Below, piece by piece: positions 53,398 through 60,903 of a stretch of 64,000 bases of DNA. Every line of letters begins with the position of its first letter. Within the stretch, counting starts at the first letter, position 1. The stretch is from Flavobacteriales bacterium. Lineage in GTDB: Bacteria; Bacteroidota; Bacteroidia; Flavobacteriales_E; Vicingaceae. The notes beneath the pieces are model-generated. The model was not told where the DNA came from. It was given only the letters and a program-made list of their open reading frames with translations, and did no database searches. The stretch lies in contig PALM01000018.1 in NCBI GenBank assembly GCA_002706365.1, forward strand, positions 1 through 64,000. The letters run 5' to 3'. A program made the position numbers and the translations under genes.

Positions 53398-53504
53398 TAG
53401 TCTGCTTTTATATGCTGCCTTCGAGTCACCTCATGCAGTCGCATTTAGGACAATAATGACGCAGTGATCGCTGTGCCTCCGCTGTGGCCGCCGTGGTTAA
53501 AAAA

Positions 53505-54590
53505 CTACTCAAAAGTCAATGTCAACTGCCCTCCCGCATCCGCTTCAACCTCGTCTAACTGGCTTAAACTGATTCCCAGCAACCTTACTCCCTCTTCCCA
53601 GTCGACATCCGGTAGCAGTTCATTCACCACATCTCTGATCTGTTTCTCATCATCGGTATAGCTATCCAAGCTCTTAGATCGATTGCGAATGGTGAAGTCG
53701 CTGTACTTGAATTTGAGGGTGATGGTACGAGCTTTTCTGCCCGACTTCTTAAGTCGCTCCATCAATTTCTCCTGAACCTCATCCACTTTTTCTCGGGCCT
53801 CCTCAAGACTTTTCAGGTCCTCAGAGAAGGTACGTTCGGCACCGATCGACTTGCGAATGCGGTTCGGCTTGACTTCTCTTTGATCATTGGCATTGACGAT
53901 ATTGAAGTAGTGCTTGCCCGATTTACCGTACTTTCTGATCAAGTCGGTTTTGCTGAACTTCATAAGATCTTCTCCAGTAAAGATCCCTTCAGCATGCATC
54001 TTCTCGGCAGTTTTCTTACCAATACCGTGAAACTTCTCCACTTTCAATTGCTTTAAGAAAGGAATAGCCTGTTCGGGAAGGATGACACTCAGTCCGTCGG
54101 GTTTATCCAGATCAGAAGCAGTTTTTGCCAGGAATTTATTGAATGATACACCTGCCGAAGCCGTAAGACCGGTCTTGGATTTGATCTCTTCTCTGATCAG
54201 CATAGCAATCTTGATAGCCGAGCTGATGCCTTGTTTATTGTAGGTGACATCGAGATAAGCCTCATCTAGAGATAAGGGTTCAACCAGATCTGTGTATTCA
54301 TAAAAGATCTCGCGAATCTGTTCAGAGAACTCTCTGTATCGGTCGAAACGAGCTTTTACGAAAATAAGATCAGGACATTTTCTGGCAGCTGTTACTGATG
54401 GCATGGCTGAGTGTACACCAAACTTTCTGGCCTCGTAAGAAGCCGCTGCCACCACTCCCCTCCTGCTTGAACCACCAACAGCAATTGGCTTTCCTAAATA
54501 CTCTGGATGGTCTTTTTGCTCAACAGAAGCATAGAAAGCATCCATATCGATGTGGATGATCTTTTTATCTGCTGAACTCTTTTTTTCCAT
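53505..54590 (-). CDS. dinB: DNA polymerase IV (Y-family)
   Basis: The 361-residue translesion polymerase starts at the ATG ending at 54590; an in-frame TTG 12 bases upstream is less likely because it lies in a repeated operator-like sequence. Catalytic acidic residues are in IHIDMDAFYASVEQ and SLDEAYLDVT; GVVAAASYEARKFGVHSAMPS is the finger motif and FHGIGKKTAEKMHAEGIFTGEDL the thumb HhH. The end QLTLTFE is close to a beta-clamp-binding-like tail but I would not insist. It converges with uvrB, so two repair genes are adjacent without sharing a transcript. Confidence 0.96.
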   Translation of the reverse strand: MEKKSSADKKIIHIDMDAFYASVEQKDHPEYLGKPIAVGGSSRRGVVAAASYEARKFGVHSAMPSVTAARKCPDLIFVKARFDRYREFSEQIREIFYEYTDLVEPLSLDEAYLDVTYNKQGISSAIKIAMLIREEIKSKTGLTASAGVSFNKFLAKTASDLDKPDGLSVILPEQAIPFLKQLKVEKFHGIGKKTAEKMHAEGIFTGEDLMKFSKTDLIRKYGKSGKHYFNIVNANDQREVKPNRIRKSIGAERTFSEDLKSLEEAREKVDEVQEKLMERLKKSGRKARTITLKFKYSDFTIRNRSKSLDSYTDDEKQIRDVVNELLPDVDWEEGVRLLGISLSQLDEVEADAGGQLTLTFE

Positions 54591-54634
54591 TCTGTTGAAC
54601 AATTTTCGAATTTATCGCTTTTTCTGTTGAACAA
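54590..54634. promoter_or_regulatory. Operator-like 13-nt direct repeat upstream of dinB
   Basis: TTCTGTTGAACAA occurs exactly at 54590-54602 and 54622-54634. Each contains TGTTGAACA, an inverted repeat of four bases on either side of one central base. One copy touches the dinB start codon. Two such sites in a dinB promoter suggest binding of a dimeric repressor, perhaps of the SOS type; the regulator is unknown. Confidence 0.55.
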
Positions 54635-54663
54635 CATTTTTTAACAGTTGTTTGTATTCACAT

Positions 54664-54681
54664 TATATGTATATACATATA
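54664..54681. promoter_or_regulatory. Perfect 18-bp AT palindrome between dinB and yceI
   Basis: TATATGTATATACATATA reads the same on both strands. It overlaps the yceI -7 box candidate, so a protein bound here could block that promoter. An AT-rich palindrome of this size may also arise by chance. Confidence 0.45.
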
Positions 54682-54685
54682 TTTG
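54678..54685 (+). promoter_or_regulatory. Candidate -7 box TAnnTTTG for yceI
   Basis: TATATTTG lies 35 bp before the ATG, followed by an A-rich leader as seen in well-expressed genes of this phylum. A TTTG at 54651-54654 precedes it by 23 bp. Confidence 0.5.
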
Positions 54686-54720
54686 CAATCTAATTAAACT
54701 AAAATCAAAAAAACAAAGAC

Positions 54721-55308
54721 ATGAAAAAATTACTAAGTATTGCTACTGCTCTTGTAATCAGCCTAGCATCATTTGCAGGTGGAGGAGAAAAGTATAACGT
54801 TGACAGTAAAGTCAGCAAGATGGAATGGGTCGGTAAGAAAGTTACTGGTCAGCACAATGGAACTATCACTGTTGATGGTGGTGAAGTAACCGTAGAAGAT
54901 GGAATGATCACCGGAGGTACCCTTTACATTGATATGAATTCAATTGTGGTATTGGACATTGAAGATGAAGGTACAAATGCCAAGCTAAGCGGTCACTTGA
55001 GATCAGATGACTTCTTCGGAGTTGAAAAGCATCCAAAATCAAAACTAGTTATCACTAAAGTTGAGAAGAAAGGAGATATCTATCATATCCACGGTGATTT
55101 AACTATTAAAGGAATTACGCAAAAAGTAGAAATTCCGGCAAAGATTACTATGGAAGATGGCAAACTAGTTGCAATTGGAGAAACAGAAATTGATAGAACG
55201 AAATTCGATATCAGATATGGTTCTGGAAAATTCTTTGAAGGTTTAGGTGACAAAATGATCTATGACACTTTTACTGTAAAATTCAAAGTAGGAGCTAAGA
55301 AGTCGTAA
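54721..55308 (+). CDS. YceI-family exported lipid-binding protein
   Basis: The 195-residue protein has a signal peptide (MKKLLSIATALVISLASFA) and the YceI lipocalin-like barrel: YNVDSKVSKMEWVGKKVTGQHNGTI, GTLYIDMNSI, HLRSDDFFGVEKHPKSKLVITKV, GDLTIKGITQKVEIPAKI and DRTKFDIRYGSGKFF. YceI proteins bind isoprenoid-like lipids in the periplasm. The gene has its own promoter region and a strong terminator and is therefore probably transcribed alone. It is divergent from dinB with 130 bp between the starts. Confidence 0.93.
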   Translation: MKKLLSIATALVISLASFAGGGEKYNVDSKVSKMEWVGKKVTGQHNGTITVDGGEVTVEDGMITGGTLYIDMNSIVVLDIEDEGTNAKLSGHLRSDDFFGVEKHPKSKLVITKVEKKGDIYHIHGDLTIKGITQKVEIPAKITMEDGKLVAIGETEIDRTKFDIRYGSGKFFEGLGDKMIYDTFTVKFKVGAKKS

Positions 55309-55334
55309 AGATTTTCATTAGTGGTTAGTAGAGT

Positions 55335-55376
55335 CAAAGGTCGCAACTCATCTGAGTTTGCGACCTTTGTTTTTTA
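55335..55376 (+). terminator. Intrinsic terminator of yceI
   Basis: CAAAGGTCGCA-ACTCA pairs with TGAGT-TTGCGACCTTTG (one bulged base) around a two-base TC loop, then a run of six T residues. Confidence 0.9.
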
Positions 55377-55452
55377 TAGGGTTTGGGCTCCCTTGGCTAA
55401 AAAATCCTAATCTTGTTGGAAATTATCCTTCAGAGGCCCGTAGCAATAGCTT

Positions 55453-57207
55453 ATGCTAAAAAACTGGTTAAAAAAATTTCCCGCTTTATTCAGTCTCTTT
55501 ACACTGATTGCGATACTATATGATTTGGGATTTGACCAAACAGAGGTATTGCAAGAAGTCCTATATGGTGTATACTTGGCGGGACTATTTATTGGGATCA
55601 TATCAACGGTTAGTCGCTATTTCACTTCAAAGACTTTAAAGGTCAAGCGCCTAATCTGGTTCGACCTCTTGAGCATCTTTTTCTTCCTGATCATCATTTT
55701 CAACGACCTCTCTCTATTCAAGAGTTGGGAGTTCTTGAGCTATTTCACGCATGTGAATTGGAAGTATGGTGCCTTGATCTTGGTATTTATCAGAGAGGTT
55801 TCTGCCTTACAGATCAATTTTTCCAGAACCCTCTTTAATCCAGCTCAATTCTTTGTACTTAGTTTCTTCATCATCATAGCCATTGGCACTTTACTCCTAT
55901 CATTGCCAAATGCAACTGTAGGCGGGATCAGTTTTATGGATGCAGCCTTCACCTCCACCTCTGCAGTCTGCGTTACCGGATTAATTGTAGTAGACACCGG
56001 CACTTACTTCACCATATTTGGAAAGGTGATCATCTTGGTTTTGATTCAGATTGGAGGTATAGGCATCATGACCTTTGCCAGCTACTTCAGTTACTTCTTC
56101 AGTGGTGGAAGTAGTTATGAGAACCAATTGGTTCTTAGCGATATGACGAGTTCCAATAAATTGGGAGAGGTCTTTGGCACCTTGAAGAAGATCATCATTG
56201 TGACTTTTACTTTGGAAGCCATTGGTGCCTTCTTGATCTTCTTTACTCTTGAGAACAAAGAGATCTACTCCTATTTAGATAAGGGTTTCTTCTCGATTTT
56301 CCACTCCATCTCGGCATTTTGTAATGCAGGATTCTCCACTCTGGGTGATAGTTTACACGAAGGTGGGTTTCGATTCAACTATGGCTTACAATCGATCATA
56401 TTGCTCTTGTTCATTATTGGAGGATTGGGATTTCCGATTGTGTTCAATCTATTCAATTATGTGACGTATTTATTCAAGAATCGACTTATTCCAATTGTAT
56501 TGGGAAAGGAAAGAAAGCAGATCATCACACCTTGGGTAATCAATTTGAATTCTAGGATCGTACTGATTACAACTGGTATCCTTTTGCTGCTAGGAAGTAG
56601 CATTTTCTTCGCTTTTGAATATCACAATAGTCTGGCTGAACACACCTTCTTCGGCAAAATACTCACCTCCATATTCTCAGCTGCTACTCCGCGTACTGCT
56701 GGTTTTCATACAGTAGACTATTCTGGATTGAACTTTTCTACCATTATGCTCATCTTCCTTTTAATGTGGATTGGTGCTTCCCCGGCTTCTACAGGAGGTG
56801 GGATTAAAACTTCAACCTTTGCGATCGCAACTTTGAACTTTTGGAGTTTAGCCAGAGGAAAGGAGAGAATGGAACTATTCCGAAGAGAGGTAGCTGACAT
56901 CTCTATAAGAAGGGCTTTTGCAATAATCTCATTATCGCTTGTGGCGATTGGTGTTGGAGTTTTTGCGATTGCTTATTTTGACAACGACAAACAATTGATC
57001 GATATAGGTTTTGAATGTTTCTCGGCATACAGTACTGTTGGACTTAGCCTTGGAATAACCGAACAATTGAGCAATCCAAGTAAATTTGTGTTAATTGCTT
57101 TGATGTTTACTGGAAGGGTAAGTATGTTATCCTTACTTATCGCAATTACACAAAAAGAGAAACGCAAGCATTATAGATATTCTCAGGAAGAGATCCTGAT
57201 CAACTAA
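55453..57207 (+). CDS. TrkH/KtrB-family potassium transporter subunit with N-terminal extension
   Basis: This 584-residue membrane protein carries the four pore-loop repeats of the SKT family: TSTSAVCVTGLIVVDTGTYF, SAFCNAGFSTLGDS, SAATPRTAGFHTVDYSG and SAYSTVGLSLGIT. About 130 residues with three or four membrane helices precede the first repeat, more than in TrkH or KtrB. It forms K+ channels or transporters in the inner membrane with a regulatory RCK subunit, encoded by the next gene five bases downstream. No promoter box was recognised in the 145 bp upstream, which begins with the yceI terminator. Confidence 0.93.
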   Translation: MLKNWLKKFPALFSLFTLIAILYDLGFDQTEVLQEVLYGVYLAGLFIGIISTVSRYFTSKTLKVKRLIWFDLLSIFFFLIIIFNDLSLFKSWEFLSYFTHVNWKYGALILVFIREVSALQINFSRTLFNPAQFFVLSFFIIIAIGTLLLSLPNATVGGISFMDAAFTSTSAVCVTGLIVVDTGTYFTIFGKVIILVLIQIGGIGIMTFASYFSYFFSGGSSYENQLVLSDMTSSNKLGEVFGTLKKIIIVTFTLEAIGAFLIFFTLENKEIYSYLDKGFFSIFHSISAFCNAGFSTLGDSLHEGGFRFNYGLQSIILLLFIIGGLGFPIVFNLFNYVTYLFKNRLIPIVLGKERKQIITPWVINLNSRIVLITTGILLLLGSSIFFAFEYHNSLAEHTFFGKILTSIFSAATPRTAGFHTVDYSGLNFSTIMLIFLLMWIGASPASTGGGIKTSTFAIATLNFWSLARGKERMELFRREVADISIRRAFAIISLSLVAIGVGVFAIAYFDNDKQLIDIGFECFSAYSTVGLSLGITEQLSNPSKFVLIALMFTGRVSMLSLLIAITQKEKRKHYRYSQEEILIN

Positions 57208-57212
57208 GACTT

Positions 57213-57902
57213 ATGAAGTACATTATATTCGGTTTGGGAAACTTCGGCTCTTCTCTAGGACAGAAACTAACAGAGCAAGGCAATGAAGTAATTGGTGTAG
57301 ACAAGAGTATGGATAAGGTAGACGACCTTAAAGAGAAGATCTCCCATACAGTTTGTCTTGATTCTACTGATCAATTCACTGTTTCCGGACTACCACTAAA
57401 AGACACGGATGTAGTGATCGTTGCTATTGGTGAAGATCAGGGAGCAAATATCATGACCACAGCGGTATTGAAAAATCTCGAAGTAAAACGATTGATCTCT
57501 AGAGCCATTACACCACTTCACGAAACAGTGCTTGAAGCAATTGGAGTGGATGAGATCGTACATCCGGAAGAAGAAACCGCCGAACGTTGGGCTAAGAAAC
57601 TCTGTATGAAAGGTGTGGTTGATTCCTTTGAGTTAAGTGGTAAATTCTCAATCGTAGAAGTTAGCGTACCAAAGAAGTACGTAGGTCAAACCCTCCAGGA
57701 AGTCGGTTTTAGAAGAAGACACAATTTAGTTGTACTCACTACCATCAAGAAATCCGAGACCACCAATATGCTAGGCATCCATAAGGAAGAGAATCTAGTT
57801 CAAGGTGTTGCCTCGCCAAAGACCGTCTTGGAAGAGAACGACATCATGGTGATCTATGGCGACAATAAGGATATTAGGAAGTTATTGAATGCTGAAGACT
57901 GA
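57213..57902 (+). CDS. TrkA/KtrA-type RCK subunit of the potassium transporter
   Basis: The 229-residue cytoplasmic protein has an N-terminal Rossmann fold with GLGNFGSSLG (6-15) for nucleotide binding, KVDDLKEKISHTVCLDST and the TDVVIVAIGEDQGANIMTTAVLKNL block of an RCK_N domain. The C-terminal part (about 140-229) is RCK_C. One RCK unit, as in KtrA, rather than two as in E. coli TrkA. It gates the adjacent transporter in response to nucleotides. Its end is followed by a hairpin-forming heptamer array shared with the convergent hydrolase gene. Confidence 0.93.
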   Translation: MKYIIFGLGNFGSSLGQKLTEQGNEVIGVDKSMDKVDDLKEKISHTVCLDSTDQFTVSGLPLKDTDVVIVAIGEDQGANIMTTAVLKNLEVKRLISRAITPLHETVLEAIGVDEIVHPEEETAERWAKKLCMKGVVDSFELSGKFSIVEVSVPKKYVGQTLQEVGFRRRHNLVVLTTIKKSETTNMLGIHKEENLVQGVASPKTVLEENDIMVIYGDNKDIRKLLNAED

Positions 57903-57911
57903 TTTTATTAA

Positions 57912-57956
57912 GAACCTAGAGTCTAGAATCTAGACTCTAAATTCTAGGTTCCAAAA
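57912..57956. terminator. Heptamer array that forms a bidirectional terminator-like hairpin
   Basis: GAACCTAGA (57912-57920) pairs perfectly with TCTAGGTTC (57943-57951); GTCTAGA and TCTAGAC also pair inside. The same DNA reads as heptamers CCTAGAG, TCTAGAA, TCTAGAC, TCTAAAT, TCTAGGT, TCCAAAA (57915-57956). It lies between convergent genes and continues into an A-run, giving T residues on the minus strand. Confidence 0.75.
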
Positions 57957-57961
57957 AAGAT

Positions 57962-58831
57962 CTACATATCCTCTCCGTCTTCGTCATCATCTTCTACCTC
58001 AAACAACTCAGCTTTCAAGAACTCCAGTGCTATCGAATTGGCTTCTGTTGCTGCTTCTTCAACATATGACTCTTGAGTAGGGTTTGCAAATGCATGATCT
58101 GCATCAAATGATTTCACGATCAACTCTTCATCCGTTTTCTTCATATTGGCTGCAAACTCATCGGCAACTTCTTGATTGATCCAATGATCTTTCTCAGCAA
58201 AGATGAATAAGACATCAGACTCTAATTTCTTCAATCTCTCGAGATCTTTCTCAGGCATGCCATAATACATTACGCAAGCTTCTGCTCTATCTCCAGCCTC
58301 AATGGATGCTTGAAGCGACCAACCACCTCCAAAACACCAGCCTATGGTGCCAATACTCGCATTTGAAGGTATCATTTTCATTGCTCCACCGAGAATGTTC
58401 ATGATCCTTTCCTTATCTGCCGACTGCATATACTTGGCCGCACTATCTCTTACTGTGGCAATCTTACCATCGTAAAGATCCAGGGCAATCACATTCACCT
58501 CTCCTAGTTCTTCGCTTAGACGATCGGCTTCTTGTTTTACATAATCGTTCAATCCCCACCATTCGTGGAAGACCAAAAGATACTTATCACTGCCTTCACT
58601 CATTAAAGCATAGGCATTCGCGCTTTCGCCACCGTCAACTGATACTTGGATCATTTCGCCTTTGAAGTTGGTCTCGCCCATTTCCTTAGGCTCATCGTGT
58701 TTTTCTTTGAATTCAGCCTGATCTCCAAGATCTTCAAAAGATTCTTCTTGGGCTTTTTTATTATCACTTCCTCCACAGGCCATCAATACAGCCATAAGAG
58801 CAAGAATTAGTAATTGTGGTAGCTTTTTCAT
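57962..58831 (-). CDS. Dienelactone-hydrolase-family lipoprotein
   Basis: This 289-residue protein has a lipoprotein signal (LILALMAVLMACGG, lipobox ending in Cys) and an acidic linker before an alpha/beta-hydrolase domain. VFHEWWGLNDYVKQEADRL, the nucleophile elbow IGWCFGGGWSL with Cys, LFIFAEKDHWI with Asp, and DADHAFANP with His match dienelactone hydrolases. The physiological substrate is unknown; an ester or lactone hydrolase anchored in the membrane is the safest description. The C-terminus is very acidic (EDDDEDGED). Confidence 0.88.
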   Translation of the reverse strand: MKKLPQLLILALMAVLMACGGSDNKKAQEESFEDLGDQAEFKEKHDEPKEMGETNFKGEMIQVSVDGGESANAYALMSEGSDKYLLVFHEWWGLNDYVKQEADRLSEELGEVNVIALDLYDGKIATVRDSAAKYMQSADKERIMNILGGAMKMIPSNASIGTIGWCFGGGWSLQASIEAGDRAEACVMYYGMPEKDLERLKKLESDVLFIFAEKDHWINQEVADEFAANMKKTDEELIVKSFDADHAFANPTQESYVEEAATEANSIALEFLKAELFEVEDDDEDGEDM

Positions 58832-58896
58832 CTTATTTATGTTTTATTGTTGTGTTTTAAGGTAAGCTAAACCGAGCAAAGCTGCAAATGTTTATG

Positions 58897-58931
58897 TGGA
58901 GGATGGAGTTTGAAGCTTGGAGTATGAAGGT
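58897..58931. repeat. Heptanucleotide array, 5 units
   Basis: Units TGGAGGA, TGGAGTT, TGAAGCT, TGGAGTA, TGAAGGT in register, upstream of the hydrolase gene. Confidence 0.82.
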
Positions 58932-58944
58932 GATAATAATCTCT

Positions 58945-58995
58945 CTAAAATCTAAAATCTTTCATATCTCAGCTCCCGACTCTCAAATCCGAGAT
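58945..58995. repeat. Heptanucleotide array, 7 units in two blocks, ending at a stop codon
   Basis: CTAAAAT, CTAAAAT, CTTTCAT (58945-58965), then CTCAGCT, CCCGACT, CTCAAAT, CCGAGAT (58968-58995). The last base is the first base of the minus-strand stop codon of the DUF6438 gene. Confidence 0.87.
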
Positions 58996-59537
58996 CATTG
59001 CATTTCACTCCACTTCATCTTTAGAAATAGCTCGTCGAAGTATTTCTCGAACAGGCTTAATTCTTCCGGACCTTCATATCTATTGATGATCTGCTTGACT
59101 TCATCATCTCTGCGAAGAGTTGTAATGGTAGACGGTAGATCAGTTACATTCTCATTATCATAATTCGACTGTAGCTTAAAAAACCCAATTTCCTCAGCCT
59201 TACTCATTAGCATTTGGATCTTCTGTTCATCAGCTTGGGCTTTGAACTTGCCTTCATATTCCACAAACTTCTCTGCATTGTAGATAACAGTTCCATCATT
59301 ATAGACAGTGATGGTGTATATAGGACAACGACCAAAACAAGGGGTGCGTTGAATTCGTGCAATGGCATTATCTGGAAAGTCGATCGTCTTCTTTACCACT
59401 TTTGCCTCAACTTGCTCCTCCACATCCTCTTTAACTGGATATGTTCTCTCTTGGACTACTTCTTCTTTAGCAGTTGCTTCTTTCTTGTTCTTACAGGCAA
59501 AACTTAATACGATCAACAAAATGGCTAGTATTCTCAT
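58995..59537 (-). CDS. DUF6438-type lipoprotein
   Basis: The 180-residue protein has a lipoprotein signal MRILAILLIVLSFACKN, a charged linker rich in Glu and Lys, and a domain with RTPCFGRCPIYTITVYNDGTVIYNAEKFVEYEG, the hallmark of DUF6438. Two conserved Cys (CFGRCP) may form a disulfide. Function unknown. A perfect TAnnTTTG box lies 21 bp upstream of the ATG. Its stop codon coincides with the end of a heptamer array. Confidence 0.82.
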   Translation of the reverse strand: MRILAILLIVLSFACKNKKEATAKEEVVQERTYPVKEDVEEQVEAKVVKKTIDFPDNAIARIQRTPCFGRCPIYTITVYNDGTVIYNAEKFVEYEGKFKAQADEQKIQMLMSKAEEIGFFKLQSNYDNENVTDLPSTITTLRRDDEVKQIINRYEGPEELSLFEKYFDELFLKMKWSEMQ

Positions 59538-59557
59538 TTTCGGAATTTTGATTTCTT

Positions 59558-59565
59558 CAAAGATA
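59558..59565 (-). promoter_or_regulatory. Candidate -7 box TAnnTTTG for the DUF6438 gene
   Basis: The minus strand reads TATCTTTG, an exact match 20 bp upstream of the ATG at 59537. Confidence 0.5.
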
Positions 59566-59580
59566 ACTTTGTTTTTTTTG

Positions 59581-59615
59581 AGAGTCTAGAATCTAGAGCC
59601 TAGAATCTAGATGAA
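59581..59615. repeat. Heptanucleotide array, 5 units
   Basis: Units AGAGTCT, AGAATCT, AGAGCCT, AGAATCT, AGATGAA in register. Confidence 0.85.
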
Positions 59616-59636
59616 TTAGTTCGCACCTTCAATGCT

Positions 59637-59796
59637 TCCACCCTCTCTATCTTTCTGTTCTTTTTGTCCTAGCCACAAAAAGCTTGTCCGCCTGCTGGCG
59701 AAAACCAAACCTGCCTGCCGGCAGGCATGATAGGCAAGTTTCCTCCAATAGAATTTATCCCGAGACAAAGGGAACAAAAAGAAATCCACCCTCTCT
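59637..59796. mobile_element. Candidate MITE-like element with 12-nt flanking duplication
   Basis: TCCACCCTCTCT is found exactly at 59637-59648 and 59785-59796. The 136 bp between have imperfect terminal inverted repeats (TTTCTGTTCTTTTTGTC at left, its near complement in GACAAAGGGAACAAAAAG at right). Inside are the hairpin CTTTTTGT/ACAAAAAG (59660-59682) and the palindrome CCTGCCTGCCGGCAGGCA. No transposase gene is visible; a non-autonomous element is inferred. Confidence 0.55.
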
Positions 59797-59866
59797 TTCA
59801 TCAGGCAAGATAGCATTGTGTAAGATAAAGCCTAATTATATTTATCTTAGAGCTAATTCATTAAAT

Positions 59867-60895
59867 ATGAAAGCCTTTGCAATTATACTTAGCATAGTAT
59901 CTCTCTTTTTCTCTGCTTGTCAAAACCAAAACCAAGAAGTCTTCTGGGTTAGCGGTTACCAGTCGGAATGCGATATGGGAGCGGGAAAGGGCAACTGCCT
60001 ACTTATCTCAAAGGCAGAAACGCTCGATTCTGCGGAATGGGAGCTATTCTATGCCCCTATTGAAAATTTCGCATTTGAAGCGGGAATACTAAAGAGAATA
60101 AAAGTTGAAAAAAGCGAGAAGGAAAATGCGCCAGCAGACGCTTCTAGCTATGATTATCGTATGATCGCTGTAATCGATAGTATGGATGATCCGAGGGTGG
60201 CGTTAAATAAAGGCTGGACACTTGCCGAGATCAATGGCGGTCCCTTTAACCGTATGATGCCTATCCCCAATTTGCAGATCGATCTATCGAAAAAGACCAT
60301 CAGCGGCACTTCCGGCTGCAATCAATACACGGGAAGTATAGAATATTTGGGGACCTCAAAAGTGGTTTTTAGCCCGATCGTCAGCAGCAGAAGAGCCTGC
60401 ATCGGTAAAAACATTGAGGCAGAATATTATGCTGCCCTTGATCAAATAAAAAGTTACGAAGTAGATAAGGAACTAATTTTCCTTGATGAAGAAGGTAAGG
60501 CGCTTCTAAAATATCTCCCCGGAATCCAGCAAACTAAAATGCGCACTGCTGGCTCAGAACAACGACTCCACGATATCTGGGTGTTGAGTAGATTGAACGG
60601 AAATCCAGTATCTCGAAAAGAGCCTCTACCTCGCTTGGAAATCAATCTTACTAAGAATATGATCATGGGTGATGATGGTTGTAACACTTATAGAGGTCCG
60701 ATAAGTACAGTAAATGACTCTGCACTAGTCTTTGGAGTTTTAGCAGTGACTGAGAAAGCATGCATGAAACAGACTATAGCACAAAGCTATTATGAAGCAA
60801 TGTCAGAGGTGAGCTCTTATCAGTTTGAAGAGCGACTGCTAATCTTAGTCGACGAAGAAGGCAATGAAGTATTGGCCTTTTTGAAGACTGATTGA
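59867..60895 (+). CDS. Lipoprotein with DUF4377-like domain and two META (HslJ-like) domains
   Basis: The 342-residue protein starts at ATG 59867, giving a lipoprotein signal MKAFAIILSIVSLFFSAC. Residues about 25-115 resemble DUF4377 (WVSGYQSECDMGAGKGNCLLIS, EWELFYAPIENFAFEAG). Two META domains follow: LNKGWTLAEINGG...GTSGCNQYTGSIEYLG and HDIWVLSRLNGN...GDDGCNTYRGPIS, each with a conserved Cys pair (GCN and a later ACI/ACM). META domains are linked to heat-shock protein HslJ; function is unclear. It is followed by the DUF1801-like gene after eight bases. Confidence 0.85.
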   Translation: MKAFAIILSIVSLFFSACQNQNQEVFWVSGYQSECDMGAGKGNCLLISKAETLDSAEWELFYAPIENFAFEAGILKRIKVEKSEKENAPADASSYDYRMIAVIDSMDDPRVALNKGWTLAEINGGPFNRMMPIPNLQIDLSKKTISGTSGCNQYTGSIEYLGTSKVVFSPIVSSRRACIGKNIEAEYYAALDQIKSYEVDKELIFLDEEGKALLKYLPGIQQTKMRTAGSEQRLHDIWVLSRLNGNPVSRKEPLPRLEINLTKNMIMGDDGCNTYRGPISTVNDSALVFGVLAVTEKACMKQTIAQSYYEAMSEVSSYQFEERLLILVDEEGNEVLAFLKTD

Positions 60896-60903
60896 TCTAA
60901 TCG

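Larger units (their letters stand above)
53090..53504. repeat. Repeat-rich intergenic region between uvrB and dinB
   Basis: No gene seen in 415 bp. It has two copies of CGAGGCCGGCA (53138 and 53218), a near-palindrome GGTCGAGCGGAGTCGAGACC (53167-53186), two heptamer arrays (53314-53348 and 53363-53397), and a GC-rich end just before the dinB stop codon. Confidence 0.78.
59538..59866. repeat. Intergenic region with repeats and a candidate small mobile element
   Basis: It contains the promoter of the DUF6438 gene, a heptamer array and a 136-bp element flanked by a 12-nt duplication. An open frame runs through it into the META-domain gene, but its N-terminal 61 residues have no coding signature and are repeat-derived. 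Confidence 0.75.

Noticed and set aside
59684-59866. Open frame giving a 61-residue N-terminal extension of the META-domain lipoprotein
   Set aside because: The segment runs through the inserted element and repeats, has no signal or domain, and would mask the good lipoprotein signal that starts at 59867.
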